A stretch of 64,000 nucleotides of DNA. Source: Mesorhizobium sp. Root102. GTDB taxonomy: Bacteria; Pseudomonadota; Alphaproteobacteria; Rhizobiales; Rhizobiaceae. The DNA lies in contig NZ_LMCP01000001.1 in the NCBI RefSeq assembly GCF_001425625.1, forward strand, positions 559,430-623,429, given 5' to 3'. This document shows, in pieces, positions 27,846 through 39,782 of this stretch. Position numbers and translations under genes: made by a program. The stretch's first letter is position 1. Each line of letters opens with the position of its first letter. A model generated the notes under the pieces. That model worked only from the letters and a program-made list of their open reading frames with translations. It did not search any database and was not told the origin of the DNA.

Positions 27846-30329
27846 ATGTCCCAGTCTGCCGTCGCCGATCAGGACAGGGCCGCGTTGGCGGCGCTTGCCG
27901 CCCCCGTCCGGCAAAGTGTCGTTTCGCTCACCGGGATAACCAAGAGCTTTGGCCCGACGCTCGCCAACGCAGGGATCGACCTCTGCGTCGGTGCCGGCAA
28001 TGTGATCGGGCTGGTCGGCGGCAACGGCGCTGGAAAATCGACGCTGATGCGTATCCTGTGCGGCGCGATGTGGCCGACCCTAGGCTCGATTTCCTTCGCC
28101 GACGCACAGGTGAACTTCGCCGACTACGGCACCGCCGAGGCGCAGCGGCAAGGCATCCGCATGGTGCATCAGGAGCTTTCGCTCTGCGCCAACCTTTCGG
28201 TCGCCGAGAATTTCTTTCTGGAAACGCCTCAGGATGCGGCGGCCCGACCGGGGTGGAGAACGGTTTACAGGGCTCGGGCCCGCGCAGCACTCGACGCTGT
28301 CTTTCCAGGCAACGGCATCGATGCCGACGCCGAAGTCGGCCACCTCTCCATCGCCGAACGGCAGATGGTGGAGATCGCGCGCGCCGCGGCAACGCCCGGC
28401 GTCAGGCTGATCGTGCTCGATGAGCCGACATCGTCGCTCGATCTCGACCGCTCCAAGCAACTGAGAGCCTTCATTCGCGAACGGGCGAAGGCAGGGCTTG
28501 CCTTCATCTTCATTAGCCACAAGCTGCAGGAGATCATCGACATCGCCACCGAGATCGTGGTGCTGCGCAACGGCCGCACCGCGTGGCAGGGCGAGGTCGC
28601 GGACGCCTCGATCGGCGGACTGGTGCAGTTGATGGGCGGCGATGCCAATCCGGTGCACCAGCACGCCGTCTCCACCGCCTCCGCCCAGGATGTGCTGGTG
28701 CGGCTCTCCGGCCCGCTGACATCAGAACTCGGCCGCGACATCGAGATCGTGCGCGGCGAGATCGTCGGGCTGGCCGGCCTCGAAGGCAGCGGGCAGAAGG
28801 AGCTGCTGCATGGGATCTTCAGTCCCCACGCCAAGCAAAACGGCACGGTCACAAGACATGCGCAGGCCGGCTTCATCGCCGGAGACCGGCAGAAGGAAGG
28901 CGTGTTCCCGCTGTGGAGCGTGCTAGGAAACATCAGCATCGGCGCACTGGCCCGCCGCCCGGCGCTGGGCCTGGTTTCCGATCGCGCCAACCGCGAGATG
29001 GCCGCTGGTGCCGCCAGCAAACTGCGGCTGGACGACAGCCGCTTCCAGTCCAACATCACCGAACTCAGCGGCGGCAATCAGCAAAAGGCGCTGGTCGCCC
29101 GAGCGCTGGTCGCCGACACCCCGATCATCCTGCTCGACGACCCGACGCGCGGCGTCGACATTGCCACCAAGCAGGATTTCTACCGGCTGTGCAACGAGAT
29201 CGCGCGCAGCGGCCGCGCACTGGTCTGGCATACGACCGAGGATGCCGAACTGCTGGCCTGCGATCGCGTTCTGGTCTTTGCCGGCGGACGCATCGTCAGG
29301 GAACTCGCCGGCGATGCGATCACGGAATCGGCTGTTGTCGGCGCATCCTTCGCCCAACCGGCGGACAGGCACGCAACTGCCCGACACAAGGACGCGCCAG
29401 CGGCAAGGCTCGGCCGCAGGCTGGTGGATGCAGCGCCCTTCATCGGCCTCGCCGCCGTGCTGACCGTGATGATCTCAGCCAATCCCGCCGTCGCCTCGAT
29501 CTTCGGGCTCGATCTACTGCTGATGCCGGCACTGTCGCTGGTGCTGGTGACGGCGGCGCAGATGTTCATCGTCGGCGGCAGCGAGATCGACCTCGGCGTC
29601 GGCGCCTTTGCCGGCCTCGTCAGCGTGCTCAGCGCCACGCTGCTTTACGACCAGCCATGGCTCGGCGCTCTGGCACTGGTGGCGGCGCTCGCCGCCTATG
29701 CCGGGCTTGGCGGGGTGATCCAGGCGCGCAAGATCCCAGCCATCGTCGTCACGCTCGGCGCCTCCTTCATCTGGGTGGGGCTGGGCTATGCGCTGCAGCC
29801 GACGCCCGGCGGGGCCAGCCCGGAATGGCTGTCGGCGCTCTTCAGCTGGTCGCTCGGCTTCGTGCCCACCTCTATCATCCTCATCGCGGCCGTCGCGCTG
29901 ATCGTCTTCGTCATCGACCGGCTGCCGCTCGGCGTGGTGCTGCGCGGGTTCGGCAACAACCCGACGGCGATGATCCGTTCGGGATGGTCGCCAACACGCT
30001 ACGCGCTAGTGCGCTATCTGATTGCAGGGCTGTTTGCGAGTGCAGCCGGTCTGTCGCTGACGGCGATCAACACTGCGAGCGACATCAACTCCGGCAATTC
30101 GTTCACGCTGCTCAGCGTCGCCGCCGCTGTGATGGGCGGCTGCTCGCTGCTGGGGGGCATCATCTCGCCGGTCGGCGCCGTTGCCGGGGCGGTGACGCTG
30201 TCGCTGATCGGCGCGCTGCTCGGCACGCTGAACGTCAGCAGCGATTTCAACGCCGCGACGCAAGGCCTGATCCTGATCGCCCTTTTGACGTTGCACAGCC
30301 TGACCGCCGACCGCAGGAGCGAACAATGA
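27846..30329 (+). CDS. Fused ATPase-permease of a ribose-type ABC transporter
   Basis: The 827-residue chain joins an RbsA-like double ATPase to an RbsC-like permease. Residues 1 to about 500 hold Walker A GGNGAGKST (58-66), a degenerate first signature (LSIAERQMVEIARAA), and in the second half LSGGNQQKALVARALV with LLDDPTRGVDIATK. After a basic linker near 500-525, hydrophobic segments begin (AAPFIGLAAVLTVMISANPA) with the permease motif GGSEIDLGVGAFAGLVS. A second, separate permease follows with an ATGA overlap, so the pore is a heterodimer with one subunit tethered to the ATPase. Such fusions are uncommon. Confidence 0.9.
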   Translation: MSQSAVADQDRAALAALAAPVRQSVVSLTGITKSFGPTLANAGIDLCVGAGNVIGLVGGNGAGKSTLMRILCGAMWPTLGSISFADAQVNFADYGTAEAQRQGIRMVHQELSLCANLSVAENFFLETPQDAAARPGWRTVYRARARAALDAVFPGNGIDADAEVGHLSIAERQMVEIARAAATPGVRLIVLDEPTSSLDLDRSKQLRAFIRERAKAGLAFIFISHKLQEIIDIATEIVVLRNGRTAWQGEVADASIGGLVQLMGGDANPVHQHAVSTASAQDVLVRLSGPLTSELGRDIEIVRGEIVGLAGLEGSGQKELLHGIFSPHAKQNGTVTRHAQAGFIAGDRQKEGVFPLWSVLGNISIGALARRPALGLVSDRANREMAAGAASKLRLDDSRFQSNITELSGGNQQKALVARALVADTPIILLDDPTRGVDIATKQDFYRLCNEIARSGRALVWHTTEDAELLACDRVLVFAGGRIVRELAGDAITESAVVGASFAQPADRHATARHKDAPAARLGRRLVDAAPFIGLAAVLTVMISANPAVASIFGLDLLLMPALSLVLVTAAQMFIVGGSEIDLGVGAFAGLVSVLSATLLYDQPWLGALALVAALAAYAGLGGVIQARKIPAIVVTLGASFIWVGLGYALQPTPGGASPEWLSALFSWSLGFVPTSIILIAAVALIVFVIDRLPLGVVLRGFGNNPTAMIRSGWSPTRYALVRYLIAGLFASAAGLSLTAINTASDINSGNSFTLLSVAAAVMGGCSLLGGIISPVGAVAGAVTLSLIGALLGTLNVSSDFNAATQGLILIALLTLHSLTADRRSEQ

Positions 30330-31345
30330 ACGCCCTGACCGCCTTTAGCCTCTGGTCGCAGAGAAACCGCTGGATCTGGGCGGCGATCGGCGTGCTGCTT
30401 CTGTGGCTGGTGCTGTCGATCGTCACCAATCGCTTCAGTCTGTCCAGCCTGTCGGGCATCATCTTGTCGGCGTCCTTCCTGACGATCGTCGGCATCGGCC
30501 AGATGTTCGTGGTGACGACCGGCCGCGGCAACATCGACCTGTCGGTTGCCTCGGTGATCACGCTTAGCGCCTTCGTCGCGCTGCTCACCATCAAGGGCGA
30601 GGATGCCAATCTCGCCATCGGCGTTGCCGCCGCGATCCTGCTCGGCCTTGCGGTCGGGGCGCTCAATTCGCTGCTAGTCGTCGGGCTCGGCATCCCGGCC
30701 ATCATCGCTACGCTGGCGACCGGCTATGTGCTGGCCACCGCGACGTTGCTGTCGAACCGTGCGATCTCGGGCTTCACCGTCAGCCCGGCACTGAAATACC
30801 TGGCATCGGGCCGCATTTCCGGCGTGCCGGTCATGGCCGTCATCGCCATATCAGGTGTGGCGGCAACCTCCTTCGTGCTGCGCTACACGGTGTTCGGCCA
30901 GCTGTTGTCGGCGGTCGGCCAGAACCGCACTGCCGCGCGGCTCGCCGCCATCAGGACCGGCCCAGTGATCGCATCGGCCTTCATCATCTCGTCGGTGCTG
31001 GCGTCGCTCAACGGACTGCTGCTCGGCGCCTATATCGGCGGGGCCTTCCTCGAAATGGGCCAGCCCTACCTCTTGCAGTCGATCGCAGCGGTGGTGCTCG
31101 GCGGAACATTGATCTTCGGCGGCTCTGCAACCGCCGTCGGCACATTGTTCGCCAGCATCTTGCTGATCCTGATCGTCACCACCATGCAGATCATCGGCCT
31201 GCCTCCGGGCGCCCAGGACATCGTGCAGGGCATCGTCGTCATCTTCGTGCTGGCACTTGCCGGACGACAGGCGATGATACGGCGAGCGCCGGTCGAGCCG
31301 ACAGGCGGCGACGCCGCGGTGCCGGCGGGAGACCGGCAGCCATGA
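30326..31345 (+). CDS. Ribose-type ABC transporter permease (RbsC-like)
   Basis: This 339-residue permease carries GQMFVVTTGRGNIDLSVASV, the usual RbsC loop although with GRGN in place of GGID, and LGGTLIFGGSATAVGTLFAS near the C-terminus. I set the start at the ATG at 30326, which overlaps the upstream stop. A much longer open frame upstream is only the shadow of the fusion gene. It completes the transporter with the fused subunit. Confidence 0.88.
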   Translation: MNALTAFSLWSQRNRWIWAAIGVLLLWLVLSIVTNRFSLSSLSGIILSASFLTIVGIGQMFVVTTGRGNIDLSVASVITLSAFVALLTIKGEDANLAIGVAAAILLGLAVGALNSLLVVGLGIPAIIATLATGYVLATATLLSNRAISGFTVSPALKYLASGRISGVPVMAVIAISGVAATSFVLRYTVFGQLLSAVGQNRTAARLAAIRTGPVIASAFIISSVLASLNGLLLGAYIGGAFLEMGQPYLLQSIAAVVLGGTLIFGGSATAVGTLFASILLILIVTTMQIIGLPPGAQDIVQGIVVIFVLALAGRQAMIRRAPVEPTGGDAAVPAGDRQP

Positions 31346-31371
31346 CTTGCACGCATTCACCCATTATCGGA

Positions 31372-31401
31372 TTGCCAAAATCTGGTAGTGTGATTATACC
31401 A
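31372..31401 (+). promoter_or_regulatory. Promoter with ATTATACCA-type operator, site B
   Basis: A -35 box TTGCCA (31372-31377) and a -10 box TATACC (31395-31400) stand 17 bp apart, 56 bp before the ApnO start. The -10 is inside ATTATACCA, and TGGTA (31383-31387) forms an inverted arm. A repressor bound here would block the promoter. Confidence 0.65.
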
Positions 31402-31456
31402 CTTAATAAGTTGACGACGGGCGACACCGTCGATTGAGATCAGGAGTAGTGACCAG

Positions 31457-32284
31457 ATGACAACGATTGCGCTGTTCGGTGCCGGCGGAAAAATGGGCTA
31501 CCGCCTGTCGACCAATTTTCGCGGATCGCCCTACACGATACGCCATGTCGAGGTCAGCGATGCCGGCCGCGAACGGCTGAAAACCGGACTTGGGTTCGAT
31601 ACGGTCAGTGCCGACGAAGCGCTCAAGGGTGCCGATGTGGTGATCCTGGCCGTTCCCGACACGCATATCGGCAAGGTGGCGACCAGTATCGAGAGCAAGC
31701 TGGTATCAGGCACGATGGTGGTGGTGCTCGACGCGGCGGCACCCTTCGCCGGCCATCTGCCGAAGCGGCCGGACCTCACCTATTTCGTCACTCACCCCTG
31801 CCATCCACCGATCTTCAATGACGAGACAGACATGGCGGCCAAGAAGGACTATTTCGGCGGCGTCAAGGCCAAGCAGCATATGGTCAGCGCCTTGATGCAG
31901 GGACCGGAAGAGGATTACACAAAGGGTGAGGCGATCGCGAAAATCATCTGGGCGCCGGTCATGCGTTCGCACCGCGTCACCGTCGACCAGATGGCGCTGC
32001 TGGAACCCGGCCTTTCGGAGACTGTGTGCGCCTCGCTGCTGGTGGTCATGAAGGAAGCCGTCGACGAGGTCGTGGCACGCGGCGTCGACAAGCAGGCGGC
32101 GCTCGACTTCCTGCTCGGCCATATGAACGTGCTCGGCGCCGTCATCTTCGGCGAGACCAAGGGCGTTTTCTCGGACGCCTGCAACAAGGCGATCGAGTTC
32201 GGCAAGCCGGTGCTGATGCGTGACGACTGGAAACGCGTGTTCGAGCCGGAAGAGATCGCCGCCAGCATTCAGCGCATCACCTGA
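31457..32284 (+). CDS. apnO: D-apionate oxidoisomerase-like NAD-dependent dehydrogenase
   Basis: This is a 275-residue dehydrogenase with an N-terminal Rossmann fold (TTIALFGAGGKMGYRLS) and a C-terminal helical domain of the 6-phosphogluconate-dehydrogenase type (SETVCASLLVVMKEAVDEVV). THPCHPPIFN resembles the catalytic region of this group. ApnO oxidises and rearranges D-apionate to 3-oxo-isoapionate. It is identified mainly by family and by the presence in the same region of ApsD, ApnL, OiaK and RuBisCO-like candidates. It is transcribed alone from its own promoter and followed by a small hairpin (32294-32313). Confidence 0.7.
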   Translation: MTTIALFGAGGKMGYRLSTNFRGSPYTIRHVEVSDAGRERLKTGLGFDTVSADEALKGADVVILAVPDTHIGKVATSIESKLVSGTMVVVLDAAAPFAGHLPKRPDLTYFVTHPCHPPIFNDETDMAAKKDYFGGVKAKQHMVSALMQGPEEDYTKGEAIAKIIWAPVMRSHRVTVDQMALLEPGLSETVCASLLVVMKEAVDEVVARGVDKQAALDFLLGHMNVLGAVIFGETKGVFSDACNKAIEFGKPVLMRDDWKRVFEPEEIAASIQRIT

Positions 32285-32358
32285 AGAAACGACAGGCGCT
32301 TGCCGCAGCGCCTCGACGCGTCGGCGTACCGTTGCCGACGGTCGGTTGTCGCCGCTCA

Positions 32359-32377
32359 TCAGGTACATATCACCTGA
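32359..32377. promoter_or_regulatory. Inverted-repeat operator candidate
   Basis: TCAGGT and ACCTGA (6 bp, perfect) flank a 7-bp spacer. The site lies 9 bp upstream of the ATCATACCAG site C, so two regulators or a cooperative pair may act at this promoter. Confidence 0.45.
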
Positions 32378-32385
32378 ATTTGTTG

Positions 32386-32402
32386 TTGACTCATCATACC
32401 AG
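32386..32402. promoter_or_regulatory. ATTATACCA-type operator, site C
   Basis: The sequence TTGACTCATCATACCAG shares ACTCATNATACCAG with site D at 40611-40626. It precedes the binding-protein gene at 32618 by about 215 bp. Confidence 0.55.
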
Positions 32403-32524
32403 TTGGCTTAGCTGTTCATTGGCTCGGATCGACAGGGTTTCGCAGGGAGTTCCAAGCCTGGGCGAATGGGAGATGGCTGGGGAGCAACGACCCGTGGAGG
32501 GGAAGCCGGCAAACGGCTCTTTAG

Positions 32525-33559
<1,035 letters not shown>

Positions 33560-33577
33560 GCTAGCGTGAGACGAATA

Positions 33578-33608
33578 GCGAGGGGCGAACCCTGGGGTCG
33601 CCCCTCGC
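33578..33608 (+). promoter_or_regulatory. Stem-loop after substrate-binding-protein gene
   Basis: A perfect 11-bp stem (GCGAGGGGCGA at 33578-33588, TCGCCCCTCGC at 33598-33608) with a 9-nt loop lies 19 nt after the binding-protein stop codon. There is no U-tract. Confidence 0.65.
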
Positions 33609-33653
33609 CGCCATTTTCCGTGGGCCGCCCACGATGCTGACCGACAGGCCGCC

Positions 33654-34294
33654 ATGCTGAACACCAAGCCGAACTGGCCGATCCTAGCCGTGATGGTCGG
33701 CATCAGCCTGACCGCCTGCAAGATTCTGCCTACGAAATCGGGAGACGCCGGCAACGCGCCCGCCTTCAATCCTGACAAGATGGTCGAGGAGATCTGGGCG
33801 GCAAAGGTCGTGCCCTATCTCCAGCAGAAGGCCGGACCGTTTCCAGAGGTTCACGCGTTGGCAACGACCGATGCCGCGGCCGCCGGCGCCAAATACGGCA
33901 ATCCGAACAAGCAGGCGAACTCGCCGTGGACTTTCGCGGTTCGCCTGGAAGGCATGATCGTCGCGGCGAACACGCAGTCCCGCGCGGCGACGATCGATGT
34001 CGATGTGGACGGCGACGGCAAGGCTGATGCGCGGGTACAGATCGGACCGGCGGTGCGCGGGACGGCGCTGCGCGACAGCCTGGACTTCATCCAGTTCAAC
34101 GACTTCACCAACCAGATCGACTTCGCCCAGTTCGGCAAGGCGTTCAACAGCTACGTCGACAAGACCGTGCTGGCCAAGCTGCCGCGCGAAGCGCTGGAAG
34201 GCCGCAGCGCCAAGGTGGTGGGCGCCTATACGCTGGGCAGCGGCCAGGATCTGCCGCTGGTGACGCCTGCGGAGGCAGAGATCGGGCCGAAACC

Positions 34295-34298
<4 letters not shown>
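33654..34298 (+). CDS. DUF2291-family periplasmic lipoprotein
   Basis: This 214-residue protein begins with a hydrophobic segment and lipobox (GISLTAC, modified cysteine at residue 22), so it should be anchored in a membrane facing the periplasm. Characteristic segments are FAVRLEGMIVAANTQSRAAT, IGPAVRGTALRDSLDFIQFN and FTNQIDFAQFGKAFNSYV. The function is not established. It lies between the binding protein and ATPase genes, overlapping the latter (ATGA). A second, non-lipoprotein relative sits in the ery operon in the same relation to its ATPase gene, which suggests a helper role in sugar uptake. Confidence 0.75.
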
Positions 34299-35843
<1,545 letters not shown>

Positions 35844-35851
<8 letters not shown>

Positions 35852-36908
35852 CATCCCAGCCAAGGCGGTCACTCCCTCCGCTTCCAGCGGCTCCGTGCTG
35901 CTGACTCTGATGAAGCTCAGGACCTTCATCGCGCTCATCGCCGTCCTGATCTTCTTTTCGATCGCGGCGCCTAATTTCCTGTCGACCGCCAATTTGATCC
36001 TGATGTCGAAACACGTGGCGCTGAACGCGTTCCTGGCAATGGGCATGACCTTCGTCATCATCACCGGCGGCATCGACCTTTCGGTCGGTTCGATCGTCGG
36101 CCTGTGCGGCATGGTGGCCGGCTATCTCGTGCTCAACGGCATCGATCTGCAGATCGGCTACACCATCTATTTCAACGTCCTCGAGATCGCGCTGATCACG
36201 CTGGCGGTCGGCATATTGATCGGCGCCGTCAACGGATTGCTGATCACCAGGCTGAACGTCGCGCCGTTCATCGCCACGCTCGGCGTGCTCTATGTCGCGC
36301 GCGGCCTGGCGCTGCTGTCGTCGGATGGCCGCACCTTCCCCAACCTCGTCGGCAAGCCGGAGCTTGGCACCACCGGCTTCGGTTTCCTCGGTGCCGGCCG
36401 GCTGCTTGGCCTGCCGGTGGCGATCTGGATCCTGATCGTCGTTGCACTGGGAGCCGCCTATCTCGCTAAGTACACACCGCTCGGCCGTCACATCTTCGCC
36501 GTCGGCGGCAATGAACGGGCGTCGCGGATTTCGGGCGTCCGTGTCAACATGGTGAAAATGTTCGTCTATATGTTCTCCGGTTTCTGCGCGGCGATCGTCG
36601 GCCTGATCATCTCGTCCGAGCTGATGGCCTCGCATCCGGCGACAGGCGAAAGTTTCGAGCTCAACGCCATTGCGGCAGCAGTGCTCGGCGGCACGTCGAT
36701 GTCGGGCGGCCGCGGCACGATCGGCGGCACCATCGTCGGCGCCTTCGTCATCGGCATTCTTTCGGACGGGTTGGTGATGATGGGTGTGAGCTCGTTCTGG
36801 CAAATGGTGATCAAGGGCCTCGTCATCATCGTTGCCGTCGTCGTCGACCAGGCGCAGCGCCGGCTGCAAAGTCGGGTGACACTGATGCAGATGGCGAAGG
36901 CGGGCTGA
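35844..36908 (+). CDS. Ribose-type sugar ABC transporter permease
   Basis: This 354-residue RbsC-type permease carries TFVIITGGIDLSVGSIVGLC and LGGTSMSGGRGTIGGTIVGA, both classic for the family, with about nine hydrophobic segments. I chose the ATG at 35844, inside the last codons of the ATPase gene; the longer start at 35805 lies deeper in that gene. Two copies probably form the pore. The D-apiose dehydrogenase gene begins 2 nt after its stop. Confidence 0.9.
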
Positions 36909-36910
36909 CC

Positions 36911-37945
36911 ATGACGGAATTGCGAGGAGCCCTGATCGGCTGCGGCTTCTTTGCCGTCAACCAGATGCATGCCTGGCGCGACATAGCAGGCGCCTCTATC
37001 GTCGCCATCTGCGACCGTGATCCGGAGCGGCTCAAGGTCGTCGGCGACCAGTTCGGCATTGCGAAGCGCTATACCGATGCGGCGGAACTTTTTGCCGGCG
37101 AAAGCCTCGACTTCGTCGATATCGCCACCACCGCGCCCAGCCATCGTCCGCTTGTCGAAATGGCGGCCGCCCATCGCGTGCCGGCGATCTGCCAAAAGCC
37201 ATTCGCGCCGACGCTTGCCGATGCGAAGGCTATGGTGAAGGCATGCGTGGAAGCCGGCGTGCCGCTGATGGTGCATGAGAATTTTCGCTGGCAGTCGCCG
37301 ATCCAGGCGGTGCGCGCCGTGCTCGACAGCGTCGAGATCGGCACGCCTTTCTTCGGGCGCATCTCCTTTCGCTCCGCCTATGACGTGTTTTCCGGCCAGC
37401 CCTATCTGGCGACGGGAAAGCGCTTCATCATCGAAGACCTCGGCATCCACATCCTCGACATCGCCCGCTTTCTGCTCGGCGACGTGTCTGTCATCACCAC
37501 GCGAACGGCGCGCATCAACCCCGGCATATCAGGCGAGGACGTCGCGACGATGCTGATGGATCACAACAGCGGTGCCACCTCTGTGGTCGACTGCAGCTAC
37601 GCGACGAAACTCGCCACCGAGCCGTTTCCGGAGACGCTGATCGAGATCGACGGCAGCGACGGCACGATCCGCTTGGCGCAGGGTTACCGGCTCACCGTCA
37701 CCGGCAAGAGCGGTACGAAGGTCACCGACATTTCGCCGTCGCTGCTGCCGTGGGCGTCGCGGCCCTGGCACAACATCCAGGAAAGCGTCGTCGCCATCCA
37801 GCAGCACTGGGTCGACTGCCTGGCGAAGGGGGTCGAACCGGCAACCTCGGGCGCCGACAACCTCAAAACGTTCGCGCTGGTCGAGGCGGCCTATGCCGGG
37901 GCGGCGAGCCGCGAACCGGTGCAGCTCGACGCGCTGCTGAAATGA
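36911..37945 (+). CDS. apsD: Gfo/Idh/MocA family dehydrogenase, probable D-apiose dehydrogenase
   Basis: This 344-residue enzyme has an N-terminal Rossmann fold (GALIGCGFFAVNQMHAWRDI), the catalytic lysine in ICQKPFAPTL, and the alpha/beta C-terminal domain with FIIEDLGIHILDIARFLLG. ApsD oxidises D-apiose to D-apionolactone with NAD. The call rests on family plus direct adjacency to ApnL and the presence of the remaining apionate genes. Its TGA overlaps the ApnL ATG. Confidence 0.75.
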   Translation: MTELRGALIGCGFFAVNQMHAWRDIAGASIVAICDRDPERLKVVGDQFGIAKRYTDAAELFAGESLDFVDIATTAPSHRPLVEMAAAHRVPAICQKPFAPTLADAKAMVKACVEAGVPLMVHENFRWQSPIQAVRAVLDSVEIGTPFFGRISFRSAYDVFSGQPYLATGKRFIIEDLGIHILDIARFLLGDVSVITTRTARINPGISGEDVATMLMDHNSGATSVVDCSYATKLATEPFPETLIEIDGSDGTIRLAQGYRLTVTGKSGTKVTDISPSLLPWASRPWHNIQESVVAIQQHWVDCLAKGVEPATSGADNLKTFALVEAAYAGAASREPVQLDALLK

Positions 37946-39780
37946 CCGCCGACGCCTTCCTCCTCTGTGGTACGCGCTCCGACGAGGCCGAGCCGGTCAG
38001 GCTCAGCGCAGGTGCGCTCAGCGCGGACTTCGTCAACGGCAATCTGCGCACCATCCGCCATGACGGCACCGAAGTGCTGCGCGCCATTGCCTATATCGTG
38101 CGCGACCGCGACTGGGGCACCTACGAGCCTGAACTGACCGGTCTGGTCATCGACCAGGGCGCTGACGCCTTCTCGGTCAGCTATTCGGCAAGCTGTATTG
38201 GACCCGGCGGAAGGCGCCTCGGCTTCCACGCTGCGATCAAAGGCTTCGCCGATGGCCGACTGGTCTTCGACGTCAACGCCCTTCCCGAAAGCGATTTCGA
38301 AACCAATCGCTGCGGCTTCTGCATCCTGCATCCGATCTCCGGCCTCGCTGGAAGCCCGGTGACGGTCGAGCACACCGATGGCAGCGTGGCGGCGACCAAG
38401 CTTCCGATGCTGATCGACCCCTGGCAGCCTTTCAAGGATTTACGCGCGATCACCCACGGGGTACGGCCCGGCGTCAGCGCCGAATGCCGGATGGAGGGCG
38501 ACACGTTCGAGATGGAGGACCAGCGCAACTGGTCCGACGCCTCCTACAAGACCTATGTGCGGCCGCTGGCATTGCCGTGGCCCTATGTGCTGCGGGGCGG
38601 CGAGCCCAATCGCCAAACGATCAGCCTGCGTATCACGGGTGAAGGCAAAGCGCCGGCTGCCGCCGGGGCCGGCGAGTCGGTTCGCGTTGAACTCGGCGAG
38701 CTCGGTCCGGCACTGCCCGATGTCGGCGTGATCATCTATCCGGACGATATCGAGACGGCGCTGGCGAACCTGCCGCTGCTGTCGACGCTTGGCCCGCAAC
38801 AGCTGCTGTTTCACTACGATCCGACGCGCGGCCACAGGCTCGACGCCTTGTGCGCTTTCGCCCGACTTGAAACTGCCTACACGGCCGAAACCACCCTCGA
38901 ATGCGTCGTTGCCGGCGCGGGCGACCTCGACGCTGAACTTTCAGCCGTCGCCGGCATGGTGCGCCAAGCAGGGCTGAAACTCTCGGCCATCGCCGTCTCG
39001 CCTTCGGTCGACCGGCAGTCGACCCCGCCGGGCAGCACGTGGCCTGAATGCCCGCCGCTCGAAGACGTCTACGCCGCCGCGCGGCGCGCCTTTCCCGATA
39101 TCCGCCTCGGTGGCGGCATGTTCAGCTATTTCACCGAGCTGAACCGCAAGCGAGTGCCGGCAGAGGAGCTCGATTTCGTCACCCATTGCACCTGCCCGAT
39201 CGTGCATGCCGCCGACGATCTCAGCATTATGCAATCGCTGGAGGCGCTGCCTTTCATCACCCAATCGGCACGGGCGATCTTCGGGGCAAAGCCCTACCGG
39301 ATCGGTCCGTCGACGATTGCCATGCGCCAGAACCCCTATGGCGGAGCGACCAAACCCAATCCAAGCGGACAACGTATCGCCATGGCCGATCGGGATCCGC
39401 GCCATGCCGGCCTGTTCGCGGCGGCATGGACGATCGGCTATGCCGCACGCGTCGCGCCCGCCGGACTGGAACAGCTCACGCTCTCCAGCTTCACTGGACC
39501 GTTCGGCGTGCTGGCGTCAGCCGGGGAACCCGTCACGGAAGGATCGCTCCGGCCGATCTTCAGGGCCATCAAGGGGCTTTGCGAACTGGCCGGCCTTGCG
39601 CATGTGACGGCGAGGACGAGCGATGAGACCAAGGTGCTGGCGCTGGCCGGGCGCTCGGCCTCGGGCGAAACTGTCGTGTGGCTGGCGAACCTGACGGCGG
39701 ACGACGTGCCGGTCGACATTTCAGCTTTTGGCCGGGACCATCTCGTGATGACGCCTTACGCGATCGTCCGGATCGGTTGA
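37942..39780 (+). CDS. apnL: D-apionate lactonase-like protein
   Basis: This 612-residue cytoplasmic protein has no signal peptide. Recognisable stretches are YIVRDRDWGTYEPELTGLVI, RCGFCILHPISGLAG, TIVHA-type THCTCPIVHAADD and PYGGATKPNPSGQRIAMADR, which I associate with the ApnL group that hydrolyses D-apionolactone to D-apionate. The C-terminus resembles a small beta domain of glycosidase-like proteins. It directly follows ApsD with a 4-nt overlap, as expected for consecutive steps. I know of no good alternative function for this family. Confidence 0.75.
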   Translation: MTADAFLLCGTRSDEAEPVRLSAGALSADFVNGNLRTIRHDGTEVLRAIAYIVRDRDWGTYEPELTGLVIDQGADAFSVSYSASCIGPGGRRLGFHAAIKGFADGRLVFDVNALPESDFETNRCGFCILHPISGLAGSPVTVEHTDGSVAATKLPMLIDPWQPFKDLRAITHGVRPGVSAECRMEGDTFEMEDQRNWSDASYKTYVRPLALPWPYVLRGGEPNRQTISLRITGEGKAPAAAGAGESVRVELGELGPALPDVGVIIYPDDIETALANLPLLSTLGPQQLLFHYDPTRGHRLDALCAFARLETAYTAETTLECVVAGAGDLDAELSAVAGMVRQAGLKLSAIAVSPSVDRQSTPPGSTWPECPPLEDVYAAARRAFPDIRLGGGMFSYFTELNRKRVPAEELDFVTHCTCPIVHAADDLSIMQSLEALPFITQSARAIFGAKPYRIGPSTIAMRQNPYGGATKPNPSGQRIAMADRDPRHAGLFAAAWTIGYAARVAPAGLEQLTLSSFTGPFGVLASAGEPVTEGSLRPIFRAIKGLCELAGLAHVTARTSDETKVLALAGRSASGETVVWLANLTADDVPVDISAFGRDHLVMTPYAIVRIG

Positions 39781-39782
39781 AG

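Noticed and set aside
28583-31345. A 920-codon open frame spanning the ATPase-permease fusion and the next permease
   Set aside because: Its first part is the out-of-frame shadow of the fusion gene, with arginine-rich nonsense sequence; only the part from 30326 is real.
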